Source of the DNA: Guptibacillus algicola
GTDB lineage: Bacteria; Bacillota; Bacilli; Bacillales; Guptibacillaceae
NCBI RefSeq assembly: GCF_020171805.1
Contig: NZ_JAIVAF010000003.1
Location: 620,001 to 684,000, forward strand
Length of the DNA: 64,000 nucleotides
Reading direction: 5' to 3'
The first letter of the stretch is position 1. Each line of letters begins with the position of its first letter. The notes beneath the pieces are model-generated. The model made no database searches, was not told the origin of the DNA, and worked only from the letters and a program-made list of their open reading frames with translations. The position numbers and the translations under genes were made by a program. Below, piece after piece: positions 35,027-43,716 of the stretch.

Positions 35027-36238
35027 GTGCGTATTTTCAAAGTTGGGTTGAGAAACCTGGTGGCAACTGTTTTGCTTTTTTCTGTAGTGGCGCAACCTGC
35101 TTTTGCAGAAGAATCATCACTAGAAGCTAAAGATCATGATGGAGTTAAAGTTGAAGGGAAAGAATTGAAGCTGCCTGATAAGCTTCCTCGATTTGTGTAC
35201 GATTCTGGTTTAGATTTTGAATATCCTGACGCAGTACGAGGGATTTACCTTACAGGGCATTCAGCAGGTGGAGCAAAATTTGATAAGCTTATCGATTTTG
35301 TAAATTCTACTGAATTGAATTCAATGGTCATCGATATTAAAGATGATTTCGGTAATCTTACATATGAACCATCAGAAGATTCTTCACTAGCAGAATACGA
35401 TATAGGTAAACCTTATATTAAAGAACCACGGAAGGTTTTAGAGGAGCTAGAGAAGAATGAAATTTATCCGATTGCTAGAGTAGTAGTTTTTAAGGATACT
35501 GTTTTAGCAGAAGCACGACCAGAGCTCTCTTATAAAGATGGTAACTCCATTTGGAAGAACGGAAGAGGAGAAGCCTTCGTAAATCCGTTCAGTAAAGAAG
35601 TTTGGGATTACAATGTCGAAATTGCAATTGAAGCAGCAAAGATGGGCTTTAAAGAAATTCAGTTTGATTATGTGCGATTCCCAGAAGGCTTTGAAAAACG
35701 AGATACGTCACTTACGTACACAATGGGAGACTACAAAGATCTTGAGATGGAAAATGTACAGAAACGAGTAGCTGCAGTAACAGATTTCGTAGCTTATGCG
35801 AACTCGAAACTAGAACCATACGGTGTGGATGTTTCTGTTGATATCTTTGGTTATTCTGCAACGATTCCAGAAGCTCCAGGAATCGGTCAGAACTTCTCAA
35901 AAATCTCTGAAAACGTTGACGTTATTTCATCTATGATCTATCCAAGTCATTGGGGACCATATTTCGGAATCTCAAAGCCAGACCTTGAGCCATATAAGAT
36001 TATTGATGAATATGCTAAAGTTGAAAACAAGGTGCTTGCTGCGTTAGATACACCACCTACAAGCAGACCTTGGATCCAAGACTTCACTGCAAGCTATCTT
36101 GGTAGTGGGAATTACTTAAACTATGGCAAAGCTGAAGTAGAAGCGCAAATTAAGGCGCTTAAGAAGAATAACATCAATGAATATTTACTATGGAATGCAG
36201 GAAACAAGTATACGAACAATGTAGACTACACTCCATAA
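35027..36238 (+). CDS. Secreted putative glycoside hydrolase, DUF4015 type
   Basis: A 403-residue exported protein. An N-terminal signal peptide runs to about residue 27 (PAFAEES, a type I cleavage site AFA). The mature domain begins VRGIYLTGHSAGG near residue 68 and contains LNSMVIDIKDDFGNLTYE near 98, EIQFDYVRFPEG near 208 and VDVSVDIFGYSA near 270. These fit the DUF4015 (GH13-like barrel) family of putative glycosidases. The acidic residues in DYVRFPEG are likely catalytic. It starts at GTG with GGAGAG about 8 bp upstream. Substrate unknown. A duplicated terminator and repeat element follow. Confidence 0.87.
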   Translation: MRIFKVGLRNLVATVLLFSVVAQPAFAEESSLEAKDHDGVKVEGKELKLPDKLPRFVYDSGLDFEYPDAVRGIYLTGHSAGGAKFDKLIDFVNSTELNSMVIDIKDDFGNLTYEPSEDSSLAEYDIGKPYIKEPRKVLEELEKNEIYPIARVVVFKDTVLAEARPELSYKDGNSIWKNGRGEAFVNPFSKEVWDYNVEIAIEAAKMGFKEIQFDYVRFPEGFEKRDTSLTYTMGDYKDLEMENVQKRVAAVTDFVAYANSKLEPYGVDVSVDIFGYSATIPEAPGIGQNFSKISENVDVISSMIYPSHWGPYFGISKPDLEPYKIIDEYAKVENKVLAALDTPPTSRPWIQDFTASYLGSGNYLNYGKAEVEAQIKALKKNNINEYLLWNAGNKYTNNVDYTP

Positions 36239-36242
36239 AAAG

Positions 36243-36269
36243 AAGACCGCCAGTCAATGGCGGTCTTTT
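36243..36269. terminator. Terminator after the DUF4015 gene, left copy of a duplicated terminator
   Basis: AAGACCGCC (36243-36251) pairs with GGCGGTCTT (36259-36267) around AGTCAAT, followed by TT. A near-copy in direct orientation (23 of 27 positions, all differences transitions except one T/C in the tail) is at 36645-36671. Confidence 0.9.
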
Positions 36270-36646
36270 CAGATTGTTAGGAGTATTAAGGCCCATCGTC
36301 ACGGGTATGGTAATGATTTCCGCTCCAGGATGCTCGCTTTCCGCGGGGCGGGCGGTGAGTCTCCTCGTCGCTTCCAAAACGCTCCTGTGGGGTCTCACCT
36401 GTCCCGCACGTCCCGCAGGAGTCGAGCATCCTTCCGCTCCAATCAACATTTATATGTGGTGTTAAAACAAGAGCAAGACAAAAGTAAATAATTAGTTCTA
36501 GAGAAATAAAGCAGATGACTACTTAAAGTCGGAAAGTTTGCTTTGATTAATTGCAACCTAGTAGGAGTGAATACCACAGGAGTCTTGTGGTATTCAAACT
36601 CCTACGGCTTAGGGAGCACTTTAATTAAGTTTCTCTACAATCTGAA
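36266..36646 (-). mobile_element. Terminator-flanked repeat element, copy 2 (about 381 bp)
   Basis: This non-coding insert sits between the DUF4015 gene (+) and a 57-residue membrane protein gene (-). The ends carry a perfect 10-bp inverted repeat, TTCAGATTGT at 36268-36277 and ACAATCTGAA at 36637-36646. The GC-rich core at 36315-36444 is shared with the other copies. The A+T arm at 36445-36630 is shared with copy 1, including 22 identical bases at 36587-36608. Unlike copy 1 it keeps an intact secondary hairpin at about 36561-36606, where GTAGGAGT and AATACCAC pair with GTGGTATT and ACTCCTAC. Terminators on both sides are near-duplicates. Confidence 0.78.
36315..36444 (-). repeat. GC-rich hairpin core of the repeat element, copy 2
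   Basis: 130 bp with the same pairing blocks as copy 1: GGATGCTCG with CGAGCATCC, GCGGG with CCCGC, and GGTGAG with CTCACC, reading on the minus strand. The apical segment differs in sequence and length from copies 1 and 3. Confidence 0.86.
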
Positions 36647-36676
36647 GACCGCTAGTCAACGACGGTCTTCTTTTTT
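36645..36676. terminator. Right copy of a duplicated terminator, 3' of the 57-residue gene
   Basis: GAAGACCG (36644-36651) pairs with CGGTCTTC (36663-36670), followed by six T. It serves the minus-strand gene ending at 36675 and reads TAGTCAAC in the loop against CAGTCAAT in the left copy. Confidence 0.85.
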
Positions 36677-36848
36677 AATGCTCACGTTTGATGCCTTTCC
36701 AGTTTTGCTTACTTTCAGTGAGGTGTTGTTTGAAAGACTTGCTTTGTTTCGAAAGGCTAGTTCCAAATCCATGCATGATCACTGCCATAAACGCTGTTAA
36801 ACCAATAATGAATGAAGCGAAGAGCATAAACTCAAGTAAAAGGGGCAT
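36675..36848 (-). CDS. 57-residue single-pass membrane protein
   Basis: A 57-residue ORF from the ATG at 36848, with GGAGG 8-9 bp upstream on the minus strand. Residues 3-30 are hydrophobic, and the remainder is basic and hydrophilic (SKQSKSFKQHLTESKQNWKG). That layout predicts a membrane anchor with a cytoplasmic helical tail. I do not recognise a family. It is divergent from yjbC. The stop codon lies at the base of the duplicated terminator. Confidence 0.65.
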   Translation of the reverse strand: MPLLLEFMLFASFIIGLTAFMAVIMHGFGTSLSKQSKSFKQHLTESKQNWKGIKREH

Positions 36849-37003
36849 TCAAATACCTCCAGACATGGTTTTTACTTAGTTTAGCGAATGTTTAGTTTTT
36901 TGAAAAGAGGGAATATTATTGCTTGCAAGCCCTATCATGTATCTTATGTACTGTATAAATATGTTATACTAATAGTGATTAATTTACTAAAAGGAGTAGA
37001 TCA

Positions 37004-37567
37004 ATGAACTGGTATGAGAAATTGAAGCAATATTTTCCTATTGAAGAAATGAAATCAAAGGAACATATGGACTTGTTACTTGAGGAAAAGAGTGACATTT
37101 ACATCAAGGATGAGGGGCCAAATCATGTATTAATGTATGCCAACCTGCCAGATTTCATCTTTGTGGATTATATCTTTGTTTCCGGAGATGCCAGAGGTCA
37201 GGGGCTTGGTAAAAAGCTGATCAATGGTCTAAAAGAAAAAAACAAACCGATTATCTTGGAAGTTGAACCTGTCGATTATGAAGATACAGACACAGAAAAA
37301 AGACAACGCTTTTATTTGAGAGAAGGCTTCAAGCACGCGAAGTCAATCGGTTACCGGAGACGCTCACTTGCAACGAACGAAATCAACGAAATGGAAATTT
37401 TGTACTGGTCACCTGAAGAAGCTGGTGAACAAGAAATTTTCGAAGCAATGAAGCATACGTATCAAGAAATCCATACTTATAAGGACAAGCAATTATACGG
37501 TGAATCGTACATGCCAGTTGATGAAGTATTAAGTCTTAAAGTCAACAAAGAACTTGTAGAGGAATAA
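37004..37567 (+). CDS. yjbC: GNAT family acetyltransferase YjbC
   Basis: A 187-residue protein. The GNAT motif is YIFVSGDARGQGLGKKLINGL near residue 58-78 (R-G-x-G-x-G/A), followed by ILEVEPVDYEDTDTEKRQRFY and the C-terminal motif. It matches B. subtilis YjbC, which lies directly upstream of spxA and is partly cotranscribed with it. Here the RND efflux genes separate yjbC from spx. AAAGGAG is 7 bp before the ATG and a -10 TATACT lies at 36965-36970. The substrate is not known. Confidence 0.88.
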   Translation: MNWYEKLKQYFPIEEMKSKEHMDLLLEEKSDIYIKDEGPNHVLMYANLPDFIFVDYIFVSGDARGQGLGKKLINGLKEKNKPIILEVEPVDYEDTDTEKRQRFYLREGFKHAKSIGYRRRSLATNEINEMEILYWSPEEAGEQEIFEAMKHTYQEIHTYKDKQLYGESYMPVDEVLSLKVNKELVEE

Positions 37568-37599
37568 GAAGACTGTTTTTCAATGAGGAGGATGCTTCT

Positions 37600-37728
37600 A
37601 TGAAAAACCGGGATAAGAAGAAGAAAAAGAAACGTGAGATGCTGAAAGATATGTTGAAGAAACGTATAAAGAAATGGAATCCACGTCCTGCAAAGTCGCC
37701 TGCCTCAAATACAAAAACGTCTGCATAA
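37600..37728 (+). CDS. 42-residue Lys/Arg-rich protein
   Basis: A 42-residue ORF beginning at the ATG at 37600, with GAGGAGG about 7 bp upstream, 32 bp after yjbC. The product has about 17 basic residues, starting MKNRDKKKKKKREML, then a helical KDMLKKRIKKW and a Pro/Ser/Thr tail. No family recognised. Very basic small proteins of this kind may bind nucleic acid, but nothing proves it. A terminator begins 3 bp after the stop, which supports it as the last gene of the yjbC unit. Confidence 0.65.
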   Translation: MKNRDKKKKKKREMLKDMLKKRIKKWNPRPAKSPASNTKTSA

Positions 37729-37730
37729 CA

Positions 37731-37760
37731 AAAGGAAAGCCAATTGGCTTTCCTTTTTTA
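37731..37760. terminator. Bidirectional terminator after the yjbC unit
   Basis: AAAGGAAAGCC (37731-37741) pairs perfectly with GGCTTTCCTTT (37746-37756) around AATT, with T and A tracts. It serves the yjbC unit and the convergent RND gene. Confidence 0.9.
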
Positions 37761-37761
37761 T

Positions 37762-40700
37762 TTATGCTTCTTCCACTTTCTCACGTTTCTTATCAAGACG
37801 TTTTTGCTTCCTCATATCGATTAGATAATAAACGACAGGGATAAAGATTAGCGTAATGAATGTTGCCACGGTCAATCCAAATACAATCACGATTGCCATC
37901 GGCTGCTGGATTTCGGTACCTTCACCAAATCCAAGAGAGAGTGGAACAAGGCCTAATATGGTTGTAAGAGCCGTCATCAGGATTGGTCGTAATCGTATCG
38001 GTCCTGCTTCTAAGATAGCAGAGCGTGTATCCATGCCTGTAGCACGAAGCTGGTTAATGTAATCGACGAGCACGATTGCGTTGTTAACAACGATCCCGGT
38101 CAATATGAGCATTCCTACAAGTGAACCTACTCCAAGTGGTTGGAACGTTACGAGTAACCCTACTATAATTCCGATAGCTGTTAACGGAACGGAGAACATG
38201 ATGATAAATGGATATAGGAAGGATTCAAACTGACCTGCCATCACCATATATACGAGTAAGATTGCGAGCCCAAGTGCTCCAGAGAGCTTGAAGAACGCAT
38301 CGTTCATCTGCTCGTCTTGTCCACCGAAGGTTATTTTATATGCATTACTTGGAAGTGGCACATCCTTAACGAGCTTTTCACGTATCTCTTCTGTTACTGT
38401 GCCAAGATCTCGATTCAATAAGCTTGCCGTAATTTCAACCTGACGTAATCGATCGGTTCGAGTAATTTCTGACGGTCCAAGTCCCCTCTTAATGTCAGCG
38501 ACTGCAGAAAGAGGAATTTTTTGCCCAGTCTGTGTTTCAATTAATAAAGTCGATAAAGAGTCGAGAGAGTCTGTGTACTTCTCTTCCACAGTAAGTCTGA
38601 TATCGAGCTGTTTTCCGTCCCTCGCAAGATTACTTGCGACAAGCCCGTTTGTGGCGTTCGAAATTGCAGTTGAAATCTGTGTACTTCCAACGCCATAGCT
38701 TGCTGCTTTTTCTCTGTCGATCCAAATCTGTACCTCGGGGTTATTCGATTCGATACTAGACGTAGGTTCTCTGACACCTTCAACTTCTGAAATACTCTCG
38801 AGGACATCATCTGATAGCTCTTTTAGAACATCGAGATCAGGTCCAATAATATTGAGGGCGATTGGATCTGCGTTGAAACCTGAATCACTTGCAGACACCA
38901 TGATTTCGGCATTCGGGATGCCCTTAAGTTTTGTTCGAATATCTTCAGCTACTTCGAGGTCAGATTTACTTCGTTCATCGATTGGAACGAGTAATACACT
39001 ATAGGTGGCGCGATTGGTTTGGCTACCTGCACCGACACTGAAATTATCCGTTCCTCCAGCAGTAAGGTACGATAGTTTAACTTCTGGAATGTCCTCTAAT
39101 ACTTGGTCGATTTCTTCTGTCACATCAGTCGTTGCATCTAGTGAACTTCCAGCTGGTAACTGAGCAGATATGTTCACGAAGCTTTGGTCCTGTGCAGGGA
39201 GGAATTCTGTGCCGATGAAAGGTGTTCCTGCAGCTGAAACGACCAATAAACCGATCGTAAGACCAAACGTTTTTTTAGGATGTCGAAGTGCTTTATCCAA
39301 TAGACGCTTATACCAGCCGTTCAATCTCTCGAAACGTAATTGGAATGTGGATTTGGATGCATTCCGGTTCATTAATAGAGACGAAAGTAACGGTACGATT
39401 ATTAATGCTGTAAATAAAGATGCAAGTAGAGAGAACGTAATTGCCAAGGCAAGTGGCTTAAATAACTGTGCTGCTAATCCAGTTACGAAGACGATCGGTA
39501 GGAACACAACAACAGTCGTCATAGTGGATGCGATGATTGCACTGCCTACCTCTTTTGTTCCTTCAACTGCAGCATCCTTCAGGGATTTTCCTTCTTGTCT
39601 TAAACGATAAATATTTTCGAGTATGACGATCGAGTTATCCACCATCATTCCAACCCCGAGGGCTAAACCACCAAGAGTGAGGAGGTTGATTGTTTGACCT
39701 GAGAAATACATCAAGATGAAGGCACCAACAATCGAGATCGGTATCGATAGGCCGATAATCAATGTACTTCTGATATTTCTTAAGAAGAGATAGAGAACAG
39801 CAGCTGCAAGAATACTACCGATGATAATATTCCAAACAACGGCGCGAATCGATTGGTTAATAAACTTTGCCTGGTCGAAGACAGTTTTGATCTCCATGTC
39901 TGAAGGAAGAGAAGGTTGTATTTCCTCCAACTTCTCATTGATTTGACTAACAACATTCACGGTGTTCGAACCAGACTGTTTTTGAATGGAGAAGCCGATT
40001 GCCGGTTCACCGTTCAAATAACTTTCTTGTGCAGATGGCTTCATCATTTCCTCAATTGTTACAAGTTGATCCAATTTTATTGGACCACTCTCTGTTGGAA
40101 CCGAAAGATTTTTCAAATCATCAACAGACTCAAATTCTCCCGTGACGCGGAGGGGAAGATTCTTATTTTCTGTTTCGATTGAACCACTCGGGATATTAAG
40201 GTTTTCAGAACCGATAAGCTGTTGAAGATTTGTTAATGTTACCCCATATTGACTAAGTCGATCAGGATCTGCGGTTAATCGGATTTCTTTTTCAAGTTGA
40301 CCCTCGATCGTCACAGCTGCAACGCCTGGAACAGAGTCGAGAGCGGGTTTGATCTGATCTTCAATGGTTTGCTTGATTTCCGTCAATTCTTCCTCAGAAC
40401 CTGAAACGCCTAGCTGCATGATTGGAATGTCACTTGGGTTGAAACGTAACACTTTCGGCATCGGCACATCTGATGGGAGAGAATCTCTTACAGCATCAAT
40501 TTGTTCCCTCATGTTGAGGGTGGCAAAGTCCATGTCTGTCCCCCATTCGAAGGAGATCAGTATCAAAGCTCCTCCATTCCGTGAGATGGAAGAGATACTT
40601 TCGACGTTAGGTAGCGTACCCATTACGTTTTCTAAAGGAGAAGCAAGTAAGTTTTCAACTTCTTCAGGACCTGCACCTTCATATGTAACCGTTACGGCAG

Positions 40701-40833
40701 CAACGGGAAATGTTAAATCAGGGAATAGGTCAACAGGCATATTTCGAAGTGAAACCGTCCCGATAATGAGAATGAAAACAATGACCATCCCCATTGCGAT
40801 AGGGCGGAAAACAGAAAGTTTAGCAATATTCAT
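37762..40833 (-). CDS. RND efflux pump, AcrB/SwrC family
   Basis: A 1023-residue resistance-nodulation-division transporter with the expected twelve membrane segments: one at residues 9-28, a block near 330-540, a second single segment near 525, and a final block near 840-1000. Two large extracytoplasmic loops lie between. The proton-relay aspartates are in LGGLALGVGMMVDNSIVILENI near residue 400. In Gram-positive bacteria such pumps (YerP/SwrC in B. subtilis) export surfactant lipopeptides and other amphiphiles. It is downstream of its adaptor gene, 11 bp apart. In B. subtilis no RND gene lies between yjbC and spx, so this pair looks inserted. Confidence 0.92.
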   Translation of the reverse strand: MNIAKLSVFRPIAMGMVIVFILIIGTVSLRNMPVDLFPDLTFPVAAVTVTYEGAGPEEVENLLASPLENVMGTLPNVESISSISRNGGALILISFEWGTDMDFATLNMREQIDAVRDSLPSDVPMPKVLRFNPSDIPIMQLGVSGSEEELTEIKQTIEDQIKPALDSVPGVAAVTIEGQLEKEIRLTADPDRLSQYGVTLTNLQQLIGSENLNIPSGSIETENKNLPLRVTGEFESVDDLKNLSVPTESGPIKLDQLVTIEEMMKPSAQESYLNGEPAIGFSIQKQSGSNTVNVVSQINEKLEEIQPSLPSDMEIKTVFDQAKFINQSIRAVVWNIIIGSILAAAVLYLFLRNIRSTLIIGLSIPISIVGAFILMYFSGQTINLLTLGGLALGVGMMVDNSIVILENIYRLRQEGKSLKDAAVEGTKEVGSAIIASTMTTVVVFLPIVFVTGLAAQLFKPLALAITFSLLASLFTALIIVPLLSSLLMNRNASKSTFQLRFERLNGWYKRLLDKALRHPKKTFGLTIGLLVVSAAGTPFIGTEFLPAQDQSFVNISAQLPAGSSLDATTDVTEEIDQVLEDIPEVKLSYLTAGGTDNFSVGAGSQTNRATYSVLLVPIDERSKSDLEVAEDIRTKLKGIPNAEIMVSASDSGFNADPIALNIIGPDLDVLKELSDDVLESISEVEGVREPTSSIESNNPEVQIWIDREKAASYGVGSTQISTAISNATNGLVASNLARDGKQLDIRLTVEEKYTDSLDSLSTLLIETQTGQKIPLSAVADIKRGLGPSEITRTDRLRQVEITASLLNRDLGTVTEEIREKLVKDVPLPSNAYKITFGGQDEQMNDAFFKLSGALGLAILLVYMVMAGQFESFLYPFIIMFSVPLTAIGIIVGLLVTFQPLGVGSLVGMLILTGIVVNNAIVLVDYINQLRATGMDTRSAILEAGPIRLRPILMTALTTILGLVPLSLGFGEGTEIQQPMAIVIVFGLTVATFITLIFIPVVYYLIDMRKQKRLDKKREKVEEA

Positions 40834-40844
40834 GTGATTTCAAC

Positions 40845-42047
40845 TCAATTCTGTACCTGTATTTCAGATGATTCAGATAGACGATCTTTACCATTCGTAA
40901 TCACATCATCTTCGGTCGTTAAGCCATCTGTTATTTGGATCGTTTCATCGGATTCTGCTCCTACTTTTACTGGAACTTTTTTAACTTTCTTCCCTTGGGA
41001 TACAAAGACATACGTTTCGTCATCCCCATATACAATCGCTTCTTTCGGTACGACGATTGCATCACTAATCACATCGGTTTTGATGTATGCAGTCGCTTTC
41101 ATTCCACCCTTAATCTTATTATCCTTATTTTCGAGTTCGATATCGATGACAAATGAACCCGTTTGTTCATTTGCTGTTGGTGGAATTTCACTGAGTTCAC
41201 CAGAGTAAGTTCCATCGATTCCATCGAATGAGATCGTTACTTTCTGTCCTTTTGAAAGTTTGCTGATTTGAAAGCTGTTTACTTGAAAAGATGCGACTAC
41301 AGGATCCATATTTACGACAACTGCGATCGGAGAGTTAGGGACAGCTGTAGAATTTTCTTCTGCATTTACTTGAGAGATAACTCCGTTGATAGGTGCTTCA
41401 ATCGTTGTTGCATTCAAAACATCTCTTGCTTGAGTCAAACTTGCTCTCGTTTCAGCTAACTGCGATTCAAGCTGTGTTACGTTTCCTTGAGACATAGATG
41501 GAAGAGAGGCTGCGGCCTGTGAAAGCTCAGCTTGTTTAATTGCTACTTCAAGACTTTCTTTCAGTACATCTGAAGCGGTTACTTCTTCTGTATCAATTTG
41601 CTCGAGAAGCGTTTGTGAACGTTGTAAAGATGAATTTAACTCCTCTTGCATTGCTTTTAATTCCTTGGCGTTTTTCTCAGCTTCACTGGACAGCTGTTTT
41701 GCCTGTGTGACGGCTTTCTCTAACTCATCGACTGCGTTCGATAAGTTCGCGACATTTCGCCTTGCAGCCGTATCGTCTAACGTTGCGATTAAATCTCCCT
41801 TTTCAACTGTACTTCCTACTTTTACATTCATTTCTACGATTTCAAGGGGTGAAGGAGCGATGAGCGGAATCATAGTACCAGGAATAGCTTGTCCTGTTAG
41901 TTCGAGCTCATCTGAGAGCTCGATTTTCTTTACATCGGCAACTTCTACAGGGATGGGTTGATCGCTTGTTTCATTACTTGTAATTTCTGGCGTGCTACAG
42001 GCTGTCGTCAAGACGAGCAAGCCTGCTAGATAAATCGCTTTCTTCAT
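40845..42047 (-). CDS. RND efflux periplasmic-adaptor-type lipoprotein (HlyD/MFP family)
   Basis: A 400-residue membrane fusion protein. The N-terminus has a lipoprotein signal with lipobox TTAC (Cys near residue 17). Then follow the biotinyl-lipoyl half-motif VKVGSTVEKGDLIATLDDTAA near 76, a long coiled coil (about 100-205, rich in Glu, Leu and Gln), the second lipoyl half ATTIEAPINGVISQV, and a beta-barrel domain. It would link the RND pump to the cell envelope. It is translated just before the pump gene and probably uses a promoter in the 285-bp gap shared divergently with spx. Confidence 0.92.
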   Translation of the reverse strand: MKKAIYLAGLLVLTTACSTPEITSNETSDQPIPVEVADVKKIELSDELELTGQAIPGTMIPLIAPSPLEIVEMNVKVGSTVEKGDLIATLDDTAARRNVANLSNAVDELEKAVTQAKQLSSEAEKNAKELKAMQEELNSSLQRSQTLLEQIDTEEVTASDVLKESLEVAIKQAELSQAAASLPSMSQGNVTQLESQLAETRASLTQARDVLNATTIEAPINGVISQVNAEENSTAVPNSPIAVVVNMDPVVASFQVNSFQISKLSKGQKVTISFDGIDGTYSGELSEIPPTANEQTGSFVIDIELENKDNKIKGGMKATAYIKTDVISDAIVVPKEAIVYGDDETYVFVSQGKKVKKVPVKVGAESDETIQITDGLTTEDDVITNGKDRLSESSEIQVQN

Positions 42048-42058
42048 TAATGTTCACC

Positions 42059-42332
42059 TCAAAAGTAGTGTCTCTTTTACGAATACTATCATGTGGAATA
42101 GTTTACTGCTGAATTAAAATAAAACATTTTGAAACAATTTATGTTTAGAAAGGTCATAAGGGGGGAAGTAAAAGGTAGAGCAAGGAATCATTGTACAAGG
42201 ATTGTATAAATTAATTATAACTTTTGTCATCACCCTAGTTATTTTATACGCACTGTAGTATAATATAAATTGTGAGAAGATAATGTTTCTAAATAAAGAA
42301 TAATGTTTATTTATAGAAAGGAGCCAATCCTT
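42059..42332 (+). promoter_or_regulatory. Divergent promoter region of spx and the RND operon
   Basis: A 275-bp AT-rich gap. A -10 box TATAAT at 42259-42264 with TAGTTA 17 bp upstream is the best candidate for spx. TTGTAC at 42191 and TTATAA further down may form another. In B. subtilis spx has several promoters for different sigma factors and PerR/YodB; I cannot assign those here. Confidence 0.45.
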
Positions 42333-42731
42333 ATGGTAACACTCTATACATCTCCAAGCTGTACATCTTGTCGAAAAGCAAAAGCATGGCTACAGGAGCA
42401 CGATATTCCATTTACGGAACGTAACATTTTTGCTGAACCACTCACTATTGAAGAGGTCAAAGAAATTCTTCGTATGACTGAGGACGGAACAGATGAAATT
42501 ATATCAACTCGCTCAAAAACATTCCAGGAATTGGGCTTGAACTTAGATACTGTTTCTCTTCAAGAGTTATTCGAGTTAATTAGTGAATATCCTGGATTGC
42601 TTCGTCGTCCGATTATCATCGATGAGAAGCGCCTACAAGTTGGGTACAATGAAGATGAGATTCGTCGTTTCCTTCCACGAAAGGTTCGTACATTCCAGCT
42701 TCAGGAAGCAACTCAGCGTCTTGTAAATTAA
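42333..42731 (+). CDS. spx: Transcriptional regulator Spx
   Basis: A 132-residue ArsC-like regulator. The redox switch is [12 protein letters not shown] (CxxC at about residues 10-13). [14 protein letters not shown]-like and [22 protein letters not shown] segments match Bacillus Spx closely. It binds the RNA polymerase alpha subunit and redirects transcription during disulfide stress; it is degraded by ClpXP with the SpxH adaptor, which is encoded at 48241. Start at the ATG at 42333, with AAAGGAG 10 bp upstream; the frame from 42303 is an extension. Terminator follows. Confidence 0.96.
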   Translation: MVTLYTSPSCTSCRKAKAWLQEHDIPFTERNIFAEPLTIEEVKEILRMTEDGTDEIISTRSKTFQELGLNLDTVSLQELFELISEYPGLLRRPIIIDEKRLQVGYNEDEIRRFLPRKVRTFQLQEATQRLVN

Positions 42732-42733
42732 TA

Positions 42734-42771
42734 AAAACTTCTACAGGGTTACCACCCTGTAGAAGTTTTTT
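42734..42771. terminator. Bidirectional terminator between spx and yjbE
   Basis: ACTTCTACAGGGT (42737-42749) pairs perfectly with ACCCTGTAGAAGT (42754-42766) around a short loop, followed by a T run. It serves spx (+) and the convergent TerC gene (-). Confidence 0.92.
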
Positions 42772-43448
42772 TATTTAGCACCATGTGTTTTGTGAGCTTT
42801 CCTTTTATAATACCAACCTCCGACAATAATTATTAGTAGGAAGAGCCAATGTGTTGGAAGCTCCAAGGAGGGATATGTGTAGTAAAACGTTTTAAGCTCA
42901 GGAGCGTTTGTAAGCATTTTTCCCGCTGTTAAGGCAAGAATTCCAGCACCTACATAAATAAGTATAGGGAATCGGTTTAACGCATGAAGGATCATTCTAC
43001 TTCCCCAAACGATGATGGGGATAGAAATGAGTAATCCGAACACGACGAGATACAGTTTTCCGTTTGCAGCTCCAGCGATAGCGAGGACGTTATCAAGACC
43101 CATGATAAGGTCTGCAACTACGATCGTTCTAATTGCTCCCCAAAAGGAAAACTTAGAGTCGATCGTTTCAGGAGTATCTTCTTCCTTCACAAGTTTTAAG
43201 GAAATGAGTAGTAAAAATATGCTACCTATGATCAATAAATAAGGTAGTGTTAATAAATAGACGGCAACAACGGTTAGTGCTATCCTTAATCCTACAGCGA
43301 GTGCAGTACCGATTATGATCGCTTTACCTCGGTGGGATTCAGGTAAATTTCGACAAGCTAGTGCAATTACGACAGCATTATCACCTCCAAGTACAATATC
43401 GATTCCAATAATGAACAAAATCGATGTGATCATTTCCGTTTCTAACAA
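42771..43448 (-). CDS. yjbE: TerC family membrane protein YjbE
   Basis: A 225-residue protein with seven to eight membrane segments. Family motifs are IDIVLGGDNAVVIALACRNLP near residue 16 and VADLIMGLDNVLAIAGAANG near 109, each with the conserved aspartate pair. TerC proteins are implicated in metal (Mn) export and metalation of secreted enzymes. I use the TTG at 43448, because GGGAG lies 9 bp upstream; a TTG at 43457 touches the ribosome binding site. Position between spx and mecA is the same as in B. subtilis. I saw no manganese riboswitch upstream. Confidence 0.9.
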   Translation of the reverse strand: MLETEMITSILFIIGIDIVLGGDNAVVIALACRNLPESHRGKAIIIGTALAVGLRIALTVVAVYLLTLPYLLIIGSIFLLLISLKLVKEEDTPETIDSKFSFWGAIRTIVVADLIMGLDNVLAIAGAANGKLYLVVFGLLISIPIIVWGSRMILHALNRFPILIYVGAGILALTAGKMLTNAPELKTFYYTYPSLELPTHWLFLLIIIVGGWYYKRKAHKTHGAK

Positions 43449-43716
43449 AGGCGCCAACTCCCGGATTTAGATAAATTTTACAATCATGACAGGAGCATAC
43501 AGGGGCAAGCTATACACATAAATATTTATATCGTGTATATGCTTTAATATGAGTGAAAAACAAACGTTTTTTTATTTCCATTCTTAGATGTTTTATCATA
43601 GAATGGTATTACAAGAGAAAAGCGGTTTGGTTTAATCGCTTAAGGGAATGAGACAATAAGGAGTATCCCAGAGGGAATAGCCTTCCGGTTAAACAAACAG
43701 GAGGGAGAGAAAACGG

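Noticed and set aside
43449-43716. Manganese (yybP-ykoY) riboswitch before the TerC-type gene yjbE
   Set aside because: I looked for the conserved paired GGGGAGUA-type and AC-rich segments on the minus strand and found none.
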